Source: a virus
Length of the DNA stretch: 32,334 nt
Direction: 5' to 3' (one strand)
IMG/VR virus record: IMGVR_UViG_3300007229_000042
Span: 1-32,334 of that record
Program-made: the position numbers and the translations under genes
Notes under the pieces: model-generated
Told to the model about the DNA's origin: nothing
The model's database searches: none
The model's input: the letters and a program-made list of their open reading frames with translations, nothing else
Shown here: in pieces, positions 16,328 to 24,414 of the stretch
Numbering within the stretch: position 1 is the first letter of the stretch
How the letters are laid out: the number at the start of each line of letters is the position of its first letter

Positions 16328-18166
16328 TTATTCCTCGATACCGTGAACTCGGACTACGATTTGGTCCTCGCTCGTTGTTACGATGACCTGCTCACCTTCG
16401 GAGGCCATAATCGCTGTGCGCTCAAGAATTTCGCCCCCAGAGATTTCAGCAACCTCGTACTTGTCTACGAGAGGAAGTGCGTAGAAGCGCTTCTCACGCA
16501 TGAAGGCGTTACCGTCGAAGGTCAGGTCATACCGGCGATCTGCATCGCCGTTGTCGGCGTTGTAGATATTGACCGTTGAGAGCGCTGTCTGTGTATCGTG
16601 TGGCGCAACTGTGTCCTCGTTCACGATGGAAATCGCATAGCCCATGTTGGTGTGGTTCGGGCAATAGAAGTACAGCGTGTCAGGCGCAGAGGCAGGAACC
16701 GTCCATTCAATGATGCGAGCTTGGCCATCGTATGTGGCGTGGTCGCTTACCCAGGTGGCATTCGTCGCAGTCGTAACCGCGAACGGTGCCGTAGCTGTAG
16801 GGTCGCCCATCATGAAGGTCATGCCTGTAGAGTAAGGCGTACCGTTTGAGTGCGGCCCACCAGATACTTCAGAGAGCTGAAGCGGGTGGCTGTTGTTAGT
16901 AGTGGCAAGCTGATGAAGGCGGTATGTGCGACCGCGAACAAATGTGAGCTCGGTCACGTTTGTTGTAAGGTCGTCGTTCACAAACTTGTTCTGACCGTCG
17001 ATGCTCGCAACTGCGATGCCGACTGGTTGCGCGGCGTAGCTCTTTGAGGTGCCCCAAGTCAGCCCGAGGTCTGAAGTGTTGTATTTTTCCCCACCTGAGA
17101 CAACGATCACGAAGTTCGAACCCTCTGCTCGGATGTCCACAACGTCGTCGTAAGTCACACCAGTTGGGAAATCGAAGACGCTGTAGCCAGTAACAGGGAA
17201 TGGAGCCGCAGCAGTGTAATCTGTGTAGGCTACTTTGTTTCCGCTATAGGCAATGTATAGCTTGCCTTCGTTCGCAGTGGAGCCCTCGATTGCAGCAGCT
17301 CCGATCATGTAACCAGAGATGCCAGTGGGAGGAGACATCGTGTTCGACTGGAACTCAGCCTGCGTTTGCGGCGTGTCATCGTTGGAGATGTAGTTGAAGC
17401 CCGTCGTCGTGCCGATAATGAAACGCTCTTCTGCGGTCTTGACGCCAGCAATCTTGCTGATCGCGCCCAAGCCCCATGTGAAGGCCGAGCCGTAGGTGGC
17501 TGCTGTAGAGCGGTAGTCTGCAATAGAGTTTACAACAGAACCCGCACCGCCTGGAACACCTTGAACATAAGAGAGCGCAAACGCGCCTTCTTGGTTCGTC
17601 GCCCAAAGGATGTTGTCCGTTGCAGTCTGGCCGTAGGTAGTAGCCGCTGTAGTGGCGGCTCCGCCAGAGAAGTAGTTGTCAAATGTATATACGCCGCCGT
17701 CAGGAGCGGAGCGAACGTAGAGCTCACCACCATTATAAAACGGGAGAGGGTTGCCAACTGCCGATGGGTCACTAACCAAGAAGAAGTTGCCGTCAGCATT
17801 CGCTGTTTGCAAGGTTTCAATCTTTTTAGAGGCGATTGGGTTCGAAGCAGTGTTAGCAGCCGGCGGATCAACAGGAGTGGTCTTGAGCGCAGTCATCATC
17901 TTGGATGTGCTTTTGCCGATCAAGTCCAGTGTGTTGTCGGTATCAGCGTCAACCCATGCCTTGTTATAGTTCAGAGGGGAGAGGTAATCCTCAAAGTCCC
18001 GCGTCTGATATTCTTTGTCCGAAACGTACACGTTTACAGTCGCGGCGTTGGTGCCGTTATTCAGTACGTTCAAGTTAAATGTCGAAGTTCGAGCGGCTGG
18101 GACTGTATAAACAACCTCAGTATCACGCGCGTTTACGACCTTTTTTCCTAATAATCCGTTTGCCAT
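16328..18166 (-). CDS. Virion structural protein with a cupredoxin-like domain
   Basis: The 612-residue protein is beta-rich throughout. Residues about 405-517 look like a cupredoxin domain: TFVRGRTYRLHQL, then His427 in NSHPLQL, then WTVPASAPDTLYFYCPNH with Cys502, His505 and Met508. The His...Cys-x2-His-x2-Met set matches type 1 copper ligands. The N-terminal 60 residues are a beta domain, and residues about 115-380 read as beta-propeller-like repeats (GNFFLVSD, ILWATNQEGAF, RFIIGTTTGFNYISND). I recall similar YC.NH..MG phrases in structural proteins of marine cyanophages (unverified). GAGGAC precedes the start. It lies in the adhesin block. Copper binding is inferred; it could be a degenerate fold used only for structure. 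Confidence 0.75.
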   Translation of the reverse strand: MANGLLGKKVVNARDTEVVYTVPAARTSTFNLNVLNNGTNAATVNVYVSDKEYQTRDFEDYLSPLNYNKAWVDADTDNTLDLIGKSTSKMMTALKTTPVDPPAANTASNPIASKKIETLQTANADGNFFLVSDPSAVGNPLPFYNGGELYVRSAPDGGVYTFDNYFSGGAATTAATTYGQTATDNILWATNQEGAFALSYVQGVPGGAGSVVNSIADYRSTAATYGSAFTWGLGAISKIAGVKTAEERFIIGTTTGFNYISNDDTPQTQAEFQSNTMSPPTGISGYMIGAAAIEGSTANEGKLYIAYSGNKVAYTDYTAAAPFPVTGYSVFDFPTGVTYDDVVDIRAEGSNFVIVVSGGEKYNTSDLGLTWGTSKSYAAQPVGIAVASIDGQNKFVNDDLTTNVTELTFVRGRTYRLHQLATTNNSHPLQLSEVSGGPHSNGTPYSTGMTFMMGDPTATAPFAVTTATNATWVSDHATYDGQARIIEWTVPASAPDTLYFYCPNHTNMGYAISIVNEDTVAPHDTQTALSTVNIYNADNGDADRRYDLTFDGNAFMREKRFYALPLVDKYEVAEISGGEILERTAIMASEGEQVIVTTSEDQIVVRVHGIEE

Positions 18167-18175
18167 GTTGTCCTC

Positions 18176-18544
18176 TTAACTTTGCGACAGGAAGAAGACC
18201 TTGGACGGAGACATCTGGTAGGCATTAAGCGCCGACTGGATGCTTGTCTGAAGGCCGTTGAGAGCGTTTTGCTCAGTTACAGACGCGGCTTGTACAGCCG
18301 AGACCTGAGTTGCACCCTCCTGCGTAACTTCCGCAGTTCTATTGGCGCTCTCTGCCTGGATGGCAGAAATTTGTGCAGTACCTTCAGCGGATACAGCCGA
18401 CAGATTGGCGTTCCCGTTGAAGATTTCTATCATTCTCGTGAGGTACACGAGATCAGCGTTGGGTGTCGCAGCGTCTAGGTTCTGGAGCCGGGTAGATAGC
18501 TCGTTGGCTAAGGACTGCTGGTCACTTACTGAAACATTTGGCAT
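18176..18544 (-). CDS. Short Ala/Gln-rich repeat protein of the fibre block
   Basis: The 122-residue product contains two imperfect 22-residue repeats beginning EGTAQISAIQAES and EGATQVSAVQAAS (about residues 54-90), suggesting a helical or triple-stranded stalk. It begins MPNVSVSDQQSLANELSTRL and ends YQMSPSKVFFLSQS. It overlaps the short fibre gene upstream by one base (TAATG) and precedes the cupredoxin-domain gene by 10 nt. It is probably a minor fibre or whisker subunit, by context. Confidence 0.6.
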   Translation of the reverse strand: MPNVSVSDQQSLANELSTRLQNLDAATPNADLVYLTRMIEIFNGNANLSAVSAEGTAQISAIQAESANRTAEVTQEGATQVSAVQAASVTEQNALNGLQTSIQSALNAYQMSPSKVFFLSQS

Positions 18545-19098
18545 TAGAGGCTACTCCCGTTGAATAGTTCGCCATGGATTTGCGCGATGAGGATGCCCTG
18601 CGCAATCGTGGTTGGTGTCGTCTGGAACGCTTGGTTCGCGTAAGTCTGGGCGTTGTCGCGAGCAATCTGCGCTGCCGCAAGAGCGGCTTGAGCCGCGTCA
18701 CGAGCACCTTCCGCATCAACCTCAGATGCAGCAGCCGCAGTCGCGGATGCTTCTGCGTCAGAACGCTTTGCCTCCATGTCGGCGAGAGCAGTGGCCTTGA
18801 ATGACGCTAGGTCAACGAAAAGATCAGTGAAGGAAGCAATCTCTTGGTACTCGGCGTCGGTGCCAATGCGCAGCTCAAGAGTTTGAGTTGCGGCAACTTC
18901 GCCCGCTGCTGGAGTGTTTACATAGCGAAACTCGAACGTGTCGATGTCACCAGTGGCCTCATCGAACAACTTGCCCATGAGTTGAGCAAGCGTAAGGTTG
19001 CCCATCTCCGCATCTTCAAGATAGGTATCAAGAAGATGTAGCCCCGTGTTGGCGGAGCGGAAGTTTAACTGCTCTGAAGGGACGCGGGTGCGTGCCAT
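18544..19098 (-). CDS. Short tail fibre protein with shared anchor domain
   Basis: The 184-residue product has an N-terminal region (residues about 18-60) matching that of the 522-residue tail fibre at 6682-8250 without gaps over the pattern YL...E.G..TLA.LM.KLFD. The rest (residues about 95-165) is Ala/Asp/Gln-rich probable coiled coil (ADMEAKRSDAEASATAAAAS, then ARDAAQAALAAAQIARDNAQ), followed by a C-terminal TPTTIAQGILIAQIHGELFNG. A likely reading is an anchor plus a helical stalk that ends early and is extended by the next genes. It follows the coiled-coil gene by 3 nt. Confidence 0.75.
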   Translation of the reverse strand: MARTRVPSEQLNFRSANTGLHLLDTYLEDAEMGNLTLAQLMGKLFDEATGDIDTFEFRYVNTPAAGEVAATQTLELRIGTDAEYQEIASFTDLFVDLASFKATALADMEAKRSDAEASATAAAASEVDAEGARDAAQAALAAAQIARDNAQTYANQAFQTTPTTIAQGILIAQIHGELFNGSSL

Positions 19099-19101
19099 CG
19101 G

Positions 19102-19356
19102 TTACTCCTCGTTTGCCAGTTGACGTAGCTTCGCAACCCGAGATGAGGACATCTGAAGAAGCTCCTCTACGTCATTAACGCGGGCGGTAAGCTGGCCAAC
19201 ATCGCCTTGAGAACCTTCGCGTATGCCCAACAATGCACTGCGGATCGCTGTCATGTCGTCCCGAATTGGTTTTAATTCTTCATTGATGCGAGCGTTGACG
19301 TATTCGCGGATCACGCTGTCAACTTGTGATGCCCATACTCGGCTGTTCGCGTTCAT
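19102..19356 (-). CDS. Small coiled-coil protein after portal
   Basis: The 84-residue product is almost entirely helical, with VRVWASQVDSVIREYV-type heptads in the first half and VGQLTARVNDVEELLQM in the second, separated by a short Gly/Ser/Asp break (about residues 46-52). Its start overlaps the portal stop by 4 nt (ATGA). It could be a small fibre, tail needle or core component. No family was recognised. Confidence 0.65.
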   Translation of the reverse strand: MNANSRVWASQVDSVIREYVNARINEELKPIRDDMTAIRSALLGIREGSQGDVGQLTARVNDVEELLQMSSSRVAKLRQLANEE

Positions 19357-21266
19357 CGCTTGTCTCCTATCGGAACGAGGTTGCCCTTCTGGACCTCTCT
19401 CTCAATTTGCTGTTGGGGCTGTACGGATGCGCCGCGAGCTTTCTCCATCAGCATCATCTGTTGAGAAGGCGTCGGACCTTCGGCCTGTTGCTCCTTGCCG
19501 ATCTTAAACTGGTCAAGGTCGCTAACACCCATGGAACGAATGGCCTCTTCAACGATCTTGCCCGAGTTGTATTCCATCGCCATGCCAGTTTCGTTAAGTG
19601 TTTTCAGCATGTTGATCCATGTCTCGGCATTGCGAGTGGGCTCAAGGGGCAGGGTTCCGTCTACGACAAGGTAGTCAATGTCGCCCTGGATTTCAGATAT
19701 GTTGAAGTCGAGATAGCCGTCCTCAACCATCGAAGCGACAGCAGATGCGCTATCACTGTCACTGATACGGATAGAACCTTCCTTCGAGAAGAAGTCTTGG
19801 ATGTTCGATGTCATCATCCGAACCATCGGGCGAACCGATGTGGCACTGATAATGCGGGAAAGAACGCCGAGACGTTGAGAACCAAGCTGTGTCAATCGCT
19901 GGATTTCCGTAGCAGTACGAACACCGCCCTCGGCAGTAGGCATACCCTGCTGGGCGTCGGAAGCAGCACTAAGCCTTTGCTTTAATTCGGACATGGCGCC
20001 GATGTCGTTCCAGTGGCCCCTGGTCACATCAGGTACGTTGGCTATGAATACGCCCTTGCCAGGTTCAACTCCAGGCATCGTTCGAACAATGCCGTGAGGG
20101 TTGCGGTCAATAAGATCATTGATCGCGATCTGGGTAGGATCAGCAAAGATCAAGTTGGTAAGGCTCGCTTGAACATTGTCGATGCGAGAGCGCAATAGCC
20201 ATGTAGAAATATCGTGCAGCGGGAGTAGCAAGTCGTAGAGAGACTGGCCGTAGGTCTTGTGAGCGTCGTGGTAGAGGCCGCCGATCACCGTAGGGAACTG
20301 TCGCCCGTAGGGATTGAGCTGCGCCCGGATAACTACGCCTTCGTCAAGAATGGTTACGACCATGTAAAGGTGATCGAGCTGCGGTAGGTTTACCTCGTAG
20401 CCGGCCAAACGTATCCAGCACTCGTCTACGATGCGGCTGTCACCCAGCGTGAAGAACGAGCCGCCATTCTCGCGGCGGTTCCTCTCGGCAGGGTCAATGC
20501 TTAGTCCTCTTCCGGCCTCGGCGTGCCAGCGGTGTCCGTCCCAGCCACCAGCCGGAGGTGTGAGCCGGTTGCGGAGGGCTGGGTACTTGGCGAGCTTGGG
20601 GTATAAGCCTGTCTGGAGGAGAGCGTCATAAGATGAGAAATCAGAGAAGATGATGTACTGCATCCGCTCCCAATCTCCCCACTGGACGCGGGGGTCGTGG
20701 AATACGCGGCGCGGGTCGAAGTTGGTGATTTCGTTTGATCGGGTGTTTGCGTTCCATGTGACTTTGGTGGGCGCATACCCGTATCGGATACAGTCCAAAA
20801 GATGTTGGGCAATTCGGGCCTCCCCTGCCGTCCGGCGCATTTGCTGGTGGAGAAGGCGCTCAATGATCGCGGAAGACTTCCGAGACTTTCGGTTGAGACC
20901 TTCAAGTTGGAACATAGGATTGCGGCCCGTAAGAGCAGCCATCAAATATGTAAGAACAGTGTCGGCGATGGCGCGAGTATCCGCGATGACCGCCTTCTCC
21001 TTGAAAGATGTAGCGTCCGGGCGAACATAAACGTCGTGGGCGCGGTCGGCCTGCTTCCAATGGTCGTAGCGTCGAGAGATGCGGTCGTAAGACATCTGCA
21101 TCGCAGACTTGACGTATTGGACAAGACGCTGCTCCTGCTCATCCGATAGGAGACTTGCAATGTCTTCGTAGCTCGTTAGAGCGTCAGCGTGCTCCGAAAG
21201 ATCAACGACAATGCCGTCGTTCAATGGAGTGAACTCTGCGCGATAATTTGTAAAGTTAGAGGCCAT
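19353..21266 (-). CDS. Portal protein
   Basis: The 637-residue product would form the dodecameric DNA channel at one capsid vertex. The N-terminal region is helical and basic (RISRRYDHWKQADRAHDVYV), followed by FKEKAVIADTRAIADTVLTYLMAALTG. The middle is beta-rich around RVFHDPRVQWGDW. A stem/crown-type segment carries ATEIQRLTQLGSQRLGVLSRII (about residues 460-480), typical of podovirus portals. The C-terminal 60 residues are Gln/Glu/Met-rich. It follows the large terminase by 38 nt, the usual order. The size is nearer to P22 gp1 (725 aa) than to siphovirus portals. No strong ribosome-binding site was seen before the ATG. Confidence 0.85.
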   Translation of the reverse strand: MASNFTNYRAEFTPLNDGIVVDLSEHADALTSYEDIASLLSDEQEQRLVQYVKSAMQMSYDRISRRYDHWKQADRAHDVYVRPDATSFKEKAVIADTRAIADTVLTYLMAALTGRNPMFQLEGLNRKSRKSSAIIERLLHQQMRRTAGEARIAQHLLDCIRYGYAPTKVTWNANTRSNEITNFDPRRVFHDPRVQWGDWERMQYIIFSDFSSYDALLQTGLYPKLAKYPALRNRLTPPAGGWDGHRWHAEAGRGLSIDPAERNRRENGGSFFTLGDSRIVDECWIRLAGYEVNLPQLDHLYMVVTILDEGVVIRAQLNPYGRQFPTVIGGLYHDAHKTYGQSLYDLLLPLHDISTWLLRSRIDNVQASLTNLIFADPTQIAINDLIDRNPHGIVRTMPGVEPGKGVFIANVPDVTRGHWNDIGAMSELKQRLSAASDAQQGMPTAEGGVRTATEIQRLTQLGSQRLGVLSRIISATSVRPMVRMMTSNIQDFFSKEGSIRISDSDSASAVASMVEDGYLDFNISEIQGDIDYLVVDGTLPLEPTRNAETWINMLKTLNETGMAMEYNSGKIVEEAIRSMGVSDLDQFKIGKEQQAEGPTPSQQMMLMEKARGASVQPQQQIEREVQKGNLVPIGDKR

Positions 21267-21304
21267 GTTTTCTACTTACTCTTATCTATTGAGGCCCGTC
21301 GTCC

Positions 21305-22954
21305 TCACTCCCCCCAACCGCGCCACTGCGAGCCGGAAACATTCAAGTCCGACTTTGCGATAAACAAAGATGACTTGTCGTCCGTGCTGAACGGAGGAGG
21401 GACGTAATACGAACCCGTTGTGGGAGTGCGGGCCAGTACGTCGAGACCCATGGATAAGGCGTCCACCATGTCGTCGTGCTTGCCGGAGGGGAAAGTCTGG
21501 CACTCATCCATAAAAGGGTCGAGCCATGGAGCAACCTCGGGCAAGAATACGCGGCCACCCTCGATGAGAGGCAGCACAGCGTTGAGACGGGACACCTTGT
21601 CAGAAGCAACCCGGTAAGGAATGACAGAGACGCCACTCTCACGCTTGAGCTCTTGGATCAGAGATTGCCCAGAGGCCTTGTCCTCGACGTAGATGCCGCG
21701 AAGACCCCGACCGCGCCACTCATTGTTAAGCACAATCATCCGACGCTTGAGGTCAGGGAACTCAAAGCGGTCGCGGATGGCATCTACGAGGTAAATGTCG
21801 CCGTTGCTGTCGAGGCCCATGACCATCATTACGCTGTAGTCGCTGTTCTGCTTGGCCTTGAACGCCGTGTCGGCGGCAATGATGAGGGATGTGAACCGCT
21901 CAGGCTTCATATCGGGCGGATAAGTTCGCCACCAGTTAGACTTAATTAAGTTTCCGCCCTGGATGAAAGGCGATTGCTGGTAAAGACTGGCAAACTCGCG
22001 AGGGTTAAGGCGTTCGCGGCGCTCTAACTCCTCAAGGGGGAAACGCTCGGGCCAAAGGGCCGTGCGCTCCGTCTTGTAAATGAAACGCTTGCGCTTGGTT
22101 ATCTTGGACGCCTCGTTCGGTGGGAGGTAGTCAGGGTGATCCGCAGCCAAATAAGAGCGTGAAATCGGCTCTCCGCGCTTCTCAGATACAGCAGGGAAGT
22201 TGATGTGTATCCAGCGACCTTCCTTCCAATCCTCCGTCTCCATAAGACGGCCCGCAGGGTCGTCGGGATGCCAGCGCGTTAGGATTACGATTTGGGCCGG
22301 CGGTACGTTGTCGATGTCGGGTTGAAGGCGGGTGGATAGAGCGGAGACGTAGTAGTTCCAAATCTTGTTGCGCTGGGTTGCGCTCTCAGCTTCCTCGCGT
22401 GACTTGAGGGGATCGTCAAGGAGTAGGAGATTGGCGGCGCGGCCCGAAGTCGTACCACCTACGCCGATGAAGTAGGCAGCGCCCGATGCTGTGGTGCGCC
22501 ACTGGTCTACGGCGCGGCTGTCCTGGCTCATCTCAAAGTCAGGGAAGACCTGCTTGGTGATCGGCTCGTTGGCAAGGTCTCTGACTTGGCGCCCGAAGTC
22601 GGTGGCGAGCTGGGAGTTGTAGGATGTGGACATGATATAGCGCGAGGGCTTCTTCGCCATGAAGTAGGCGGGGAATATGACAGAGCCGTAAGTGGACTTG
22701 CCGTGGCGAGGCGGCATCGTGATGAGAATGTTTCGGACAGGAATTTCCTTCTTGCCCTCACACTCAGATGGAGTGAGGCCGAAGTGGGACGTGAGCGTGT
22801 TCTTCTCCAGCCTGTCGAGCGCGTCGATCATCTTGAGGTGAAAGTCGGGGAGCTCCCAGGTGGGGAAGGCAGCTTTGACAAAGCCGAGGAAGCTATCCTC
22901 TGCGGCCTTTAGCTTTAGGAGATGGCGGGCAGCTTTCTGGGGCGTGAGCGTCAT
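21305..22954 (-). CDS. terL: Terminase large subunit
   Basis: The 549-residue ATP-dependent packaging motor and nuclease has Walker A PPRHGKST (residues 81-88), Walker B LLLLDDP (176-182) and a coupling segment LTRWHPDD (225-232). The RNase H-like nuclease carries acidic residues at Asp362 (AADTAF), Glu424/Asp425 (VEDKASG) and Asp494/Asp495 (KHDDMVDAL). All expected catalytic residues are present. The start overlaps the small subunit stop (ATGA), with GAGGAGG just upstream. The ATPase and nuclease assignment is secure; the packaging mode (headful or cohesive ends) cannot be told from the sequence alone. Confidence 0.95.
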   Translation of the reverse strand: MTLTPQKAARHLLKLKAAEDSFLGFVKAAFPTWELPDFHLKMIDALDRLEKNTLTSHFGLTPSECEGKKEIPVRNILITMPPRHGKSTYGSVIFPAYFMAKKPSRYIMSTSYNSQLATDFGRQVRDLANEPITKQVFPDFEMSQDSRAVDQWRTTASGAAYFIGVGGTTSGRAANLLLLDDPLKSREEAESATQRNKIWNYYVSALSTRLQPDIDNVPPAQIVILTRWHPDDPAGRLMETEDWKEGRWIHINFPAVSEKRGEPISRSYLAADHPDYLPPNEASKITKRKRFIYKTERTALWPERFPLEELERRERLNPREFASLYQQSPFIQGGNLIKSNWWRTYPPDMKPERFTSLIIAADTAFKAKQNSDYSVMMVMGLDSNGDIYLVDAIRDRFEFPDLKRRMIVLNNEWRGRGLRGIYVEDKASGQSLIQELKRESGVSVIPYRVASDKVSRLNAVLPLIEGGRVFLPEVAPWLDPFMDECQTFPSGKHDDMVDALSMGLDVLARTPTTGSYYVPPPFSTDDKSSLFIAKSDLNVSGSQWRGWGE

Positions 22955-23304
22955 TGATCCTCCTCCTCTGTAGCTTCACCTTCGATGATGTCGCCCATTG
23001 TGGAAGCGATAGCCTCTAGCTGGGCGCGGGATAGCTTCTCTGGTGCGTCGGAAATGGTGTGTTCGTGCTGGGTGAAAGATGCTGTGAGGTCAGGCATTAC
23101 CTTATTCAGCATTGTGGAGAAGACACGGGCCTGTGTGGGCGACCATTGCTTGCGGCCCATGACTACTGAGTGGGCTTCGTCTACCTGATCGTCAACATGC
23201 TCGAATAAACGGCGGCGAAGCTGCGAAACCTGTAGGGGCGTGAGCTTGGATGCCTCTGGGTTTTGCTGCCATTTAGGGTTTTTGCGCTTTCTTGGCGTGC
23301 TCAT
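22951..23304 (-). CDS. terS: Probable terminase small subunit
   Basis: The 117-residue product has a basic N-terminus (STPRKRKNPKWQQNP), a helical middle (QVSQLRRRLFEHVDDQVDEA) and a C-terminal helix ending in acidic residues (GEATEEEDQ). Small subunits bind the packaging site and hand DNA to the large subunit. Position immediately before terL, with a 4-nt overlap, is the main support. I chose the ATG at 23304, with AGGA about 9 nt upstream, rather than a TTG 24 bases before it. It is the first gene of the minus-strand late operon. Confidence 0.75.
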   Translation of the reverse strand: MSTPRKRKNPKWQQNPEASKLTPLQVSQLRRRLFEHVDDQVDEAHSVVMGRKQWSPTQARVFSTMLNKVMPDLTASFTQHEHTISDAPEKLSRAQLEAIASTMGDIIEGEATEEEDQ

Positions 23305-23389
23305 TGATTTTGATCCTGACGTTTTCAAATTTGCTCAGATTTCTCGGGTGGCCCGAGATGGCGATTGGCGAAAATGCACTTCGCGGGTC

Positions 23390-23418
23390 GGGGGGTGGCC
23401 CCCCCTATCTCTCTTTTT
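23390..23418 (+). terminator. Possible plus-strand terminator (G6/C7 hairpin)
   Basis: Six G (23390-23395) and seven C (23399-23405) surround a short TGG loop and are followed by TATCTCTCTTTTT. Its polarity would stop transcripts entering from the terS antisense direction. The T-run is interrupted, so the call is weak. Confidence 0.4.
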
Positions 23419-23477
23419 GTCCCGTTTTCGTCACCGTTTCGCGCAATGTGTTGTTTTTTCGTAGATTTTTGTCCCGT
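23414..23477. repeat. Direct repeats TTTTTGTCCCGT
   Basis: Two exact 12-bp copies lie at 23414-23425 and 23466-23477, 52 bp start to start, and a degenerate copy (TTTTCGTCACCGT) lies at 23425-23437. They are likely protein-binding sites upstream of terS, for transcription control or packaging. Confidence 0.6.
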
Positions 23478-23729
23478 ATGAAGGGGCTGATTGGGTTCCC
23501 GTAGGCGCGTAGACGTTTCGGAAAGCCCTGATTTCGGCTCTGAAAATTGGGTTCGCTCGTGTCATGCCCTCACAATACGCGGGCGTGTCGCGTCGCGTCG
23601 TCCCGTGCGCCAGCGCAACAGAAGTAAACTTCTAGGATCAAGTTGGGGTGTCGGCATCGAGCTGACCATCCCCCGAATGTCTCGGAGGATGTGACCGTGC
23701 ATGACCTGCACACATGAAAGGACGACATC

Positions 23730-24131
23730 ATGACCAAATTTGACGCACACACATACGCATCTGGCCTCACCGTAGCAAACTTCATCGCCGCCATCGACGC
23801 AGGCGAGATCACGCAGACACAAGGCCTCGCCGTTTGCGAAGCAAAAACCTCACGCGCCAACATTCGCAAGGGAGCACTCGCACGATGGACACGCGTGGCC
23901 GAAGGCCTCAAGGCCAAGAGCATCGACAAAGATTACGCCTTCACAGGCAAGCGTGCAGACGAGCCGAAGGCCGACGCCAAGGCCGCAGTCAAGGCCGTCA
24001 AGGCGCACGTTGCCAAGCGCGAAGTCGTCTTGCCCGTCGAGCGCATGAACGCACTCGTGTCCAAGCGCATCATGTCCAAGGCCGAGCGTGCCGAGCTGTC
24101 CGACCTGATCGCAGCCTACGTCACACGCTAA
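23730..24131 (+). CDS. Hypothetical early protein, basic Ala/Lys-rich
   Basis: The 133-residue product has an ordered N-terminal half with helices (LTVANFIAAIDAGEITQTQGLAVCEAKTSRA) and a basic Ala/Lys-rich linker (ADAKAAVKAVKAHVAKREVV, about residues 82-100). It ends with a helical C-terminus (IMSKAERAELSDLIAAYVTR). AAAGGA lies about 8 nt before the ATG. It is the first gene of the plus strand and forms its own transcription unit, ended by a strong terminator 26 nt later. That layout and the basic linker suggest an abundant nucleic-acid-binding protein; this is inference. Confidence 0.8.
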   Translation: MTKFDAHTYASGLTVANFIAAIDAGEITQTQGLAVCEAKTSRANIRKGALARWTRVAEGLKAKSIDKDYAFTGKRADEPKADAKAAVKAVKAHVAKREVVLPVERMNALVSKRIMSKAERAELSDLIAAYVTR

Positions 24132-24156
24132 CGCACCCGAGAGCACACAACAGGAG

Positions 24157-24182
24157 CCGCCCCGATTGAGGGCGGTTTTTTT
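24157..24182 (+). terminator. Rho-independent terminator after the first plus gene
   Basis: CCGCCC (24157-24162) pairs with GGGCGG (24170-24175) across a 7-nt loop and is followed by seven T (24176-24182). It separates the first plus gene from the small-gene cluster. Confidence 0.9.
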
Positions 24183-24215
24183 GTGCGCTTTTGCACAGCA
24201 TGAGGAGGATAAACC

Positions 24216-24410
24216 ATGCAACCACGTCAAACACACGCAAACACAGCCCGCCACGACGATCCCTGCGATAGCTGGCAGGCGATAGGCACGTTCATCCGTG
24301 CAGAGGCCGAACGCCTCGAGGCCGTAGCCCAGCAGCGCGAGCAAGACCTGCGCGATTTCTGCGGCGACGACGACCAGTTCGTCATGACGTTCACACGCTT
24401 TGGAGGTTGA
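24216..24410 (+). CDS. Small hypothetical protein
   Basis: The 64-residue product is Asp/Glu/Gln-rich and helical (SWQAIGTFIRAEAERLEAVA). It has an unusually strong ribosome-binding site (GAGGAGGA about 8 nt upstream) just after the terminator. It ends a few bases before the membrane-protein gene, and its last codons carry that gene's GGAGGT ribosome-binding site. No family was recognised. Confidence 0.65.
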   Translation: MQPRQTHANTARHDDPCDSWQAIGTFIRAEAERLEAVAQQREQDLRDFCGDDDQFVMTFTRFGG

Positions 24411-24414
24411 GCAC

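Larger units (their letters stand above)
23305..23729. promoter_or_regulatory. Divergent control region between late and early genes
   Basis: These 425 bases hold no convincing gene. They contain a hairpin TCTCGGG-tgg-CCCGAGA (23342-23358), a G6/C7 hairpin followed by a T-rich run on the plus strand (23390-23418), and an exact 12-bp direct repeat TTTTTGTCCCGT (23414-23425 and 23466-23477) with a degenerate copy at 23425-23437. They also hold a palindrome AGAAGT-AA-ACTTCT (23620-23633), an imperfect hairpin (about 23644-23675) and a GTGCA/TGCAC hairpin (23697-23711) just before the first plus gene. Promoters for both directions, operators and possibly the packaging site should lie here, but no consensus -35/-10 pair was clear. 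Confidence 0.6.

Noticed and set aside
17366-18151. 261-codon plus-strand frame opposite the cupredoxin-domain gene
   Set aside because: Arg/Val/Cys-rich composition typical of antisense frames; no start signals.
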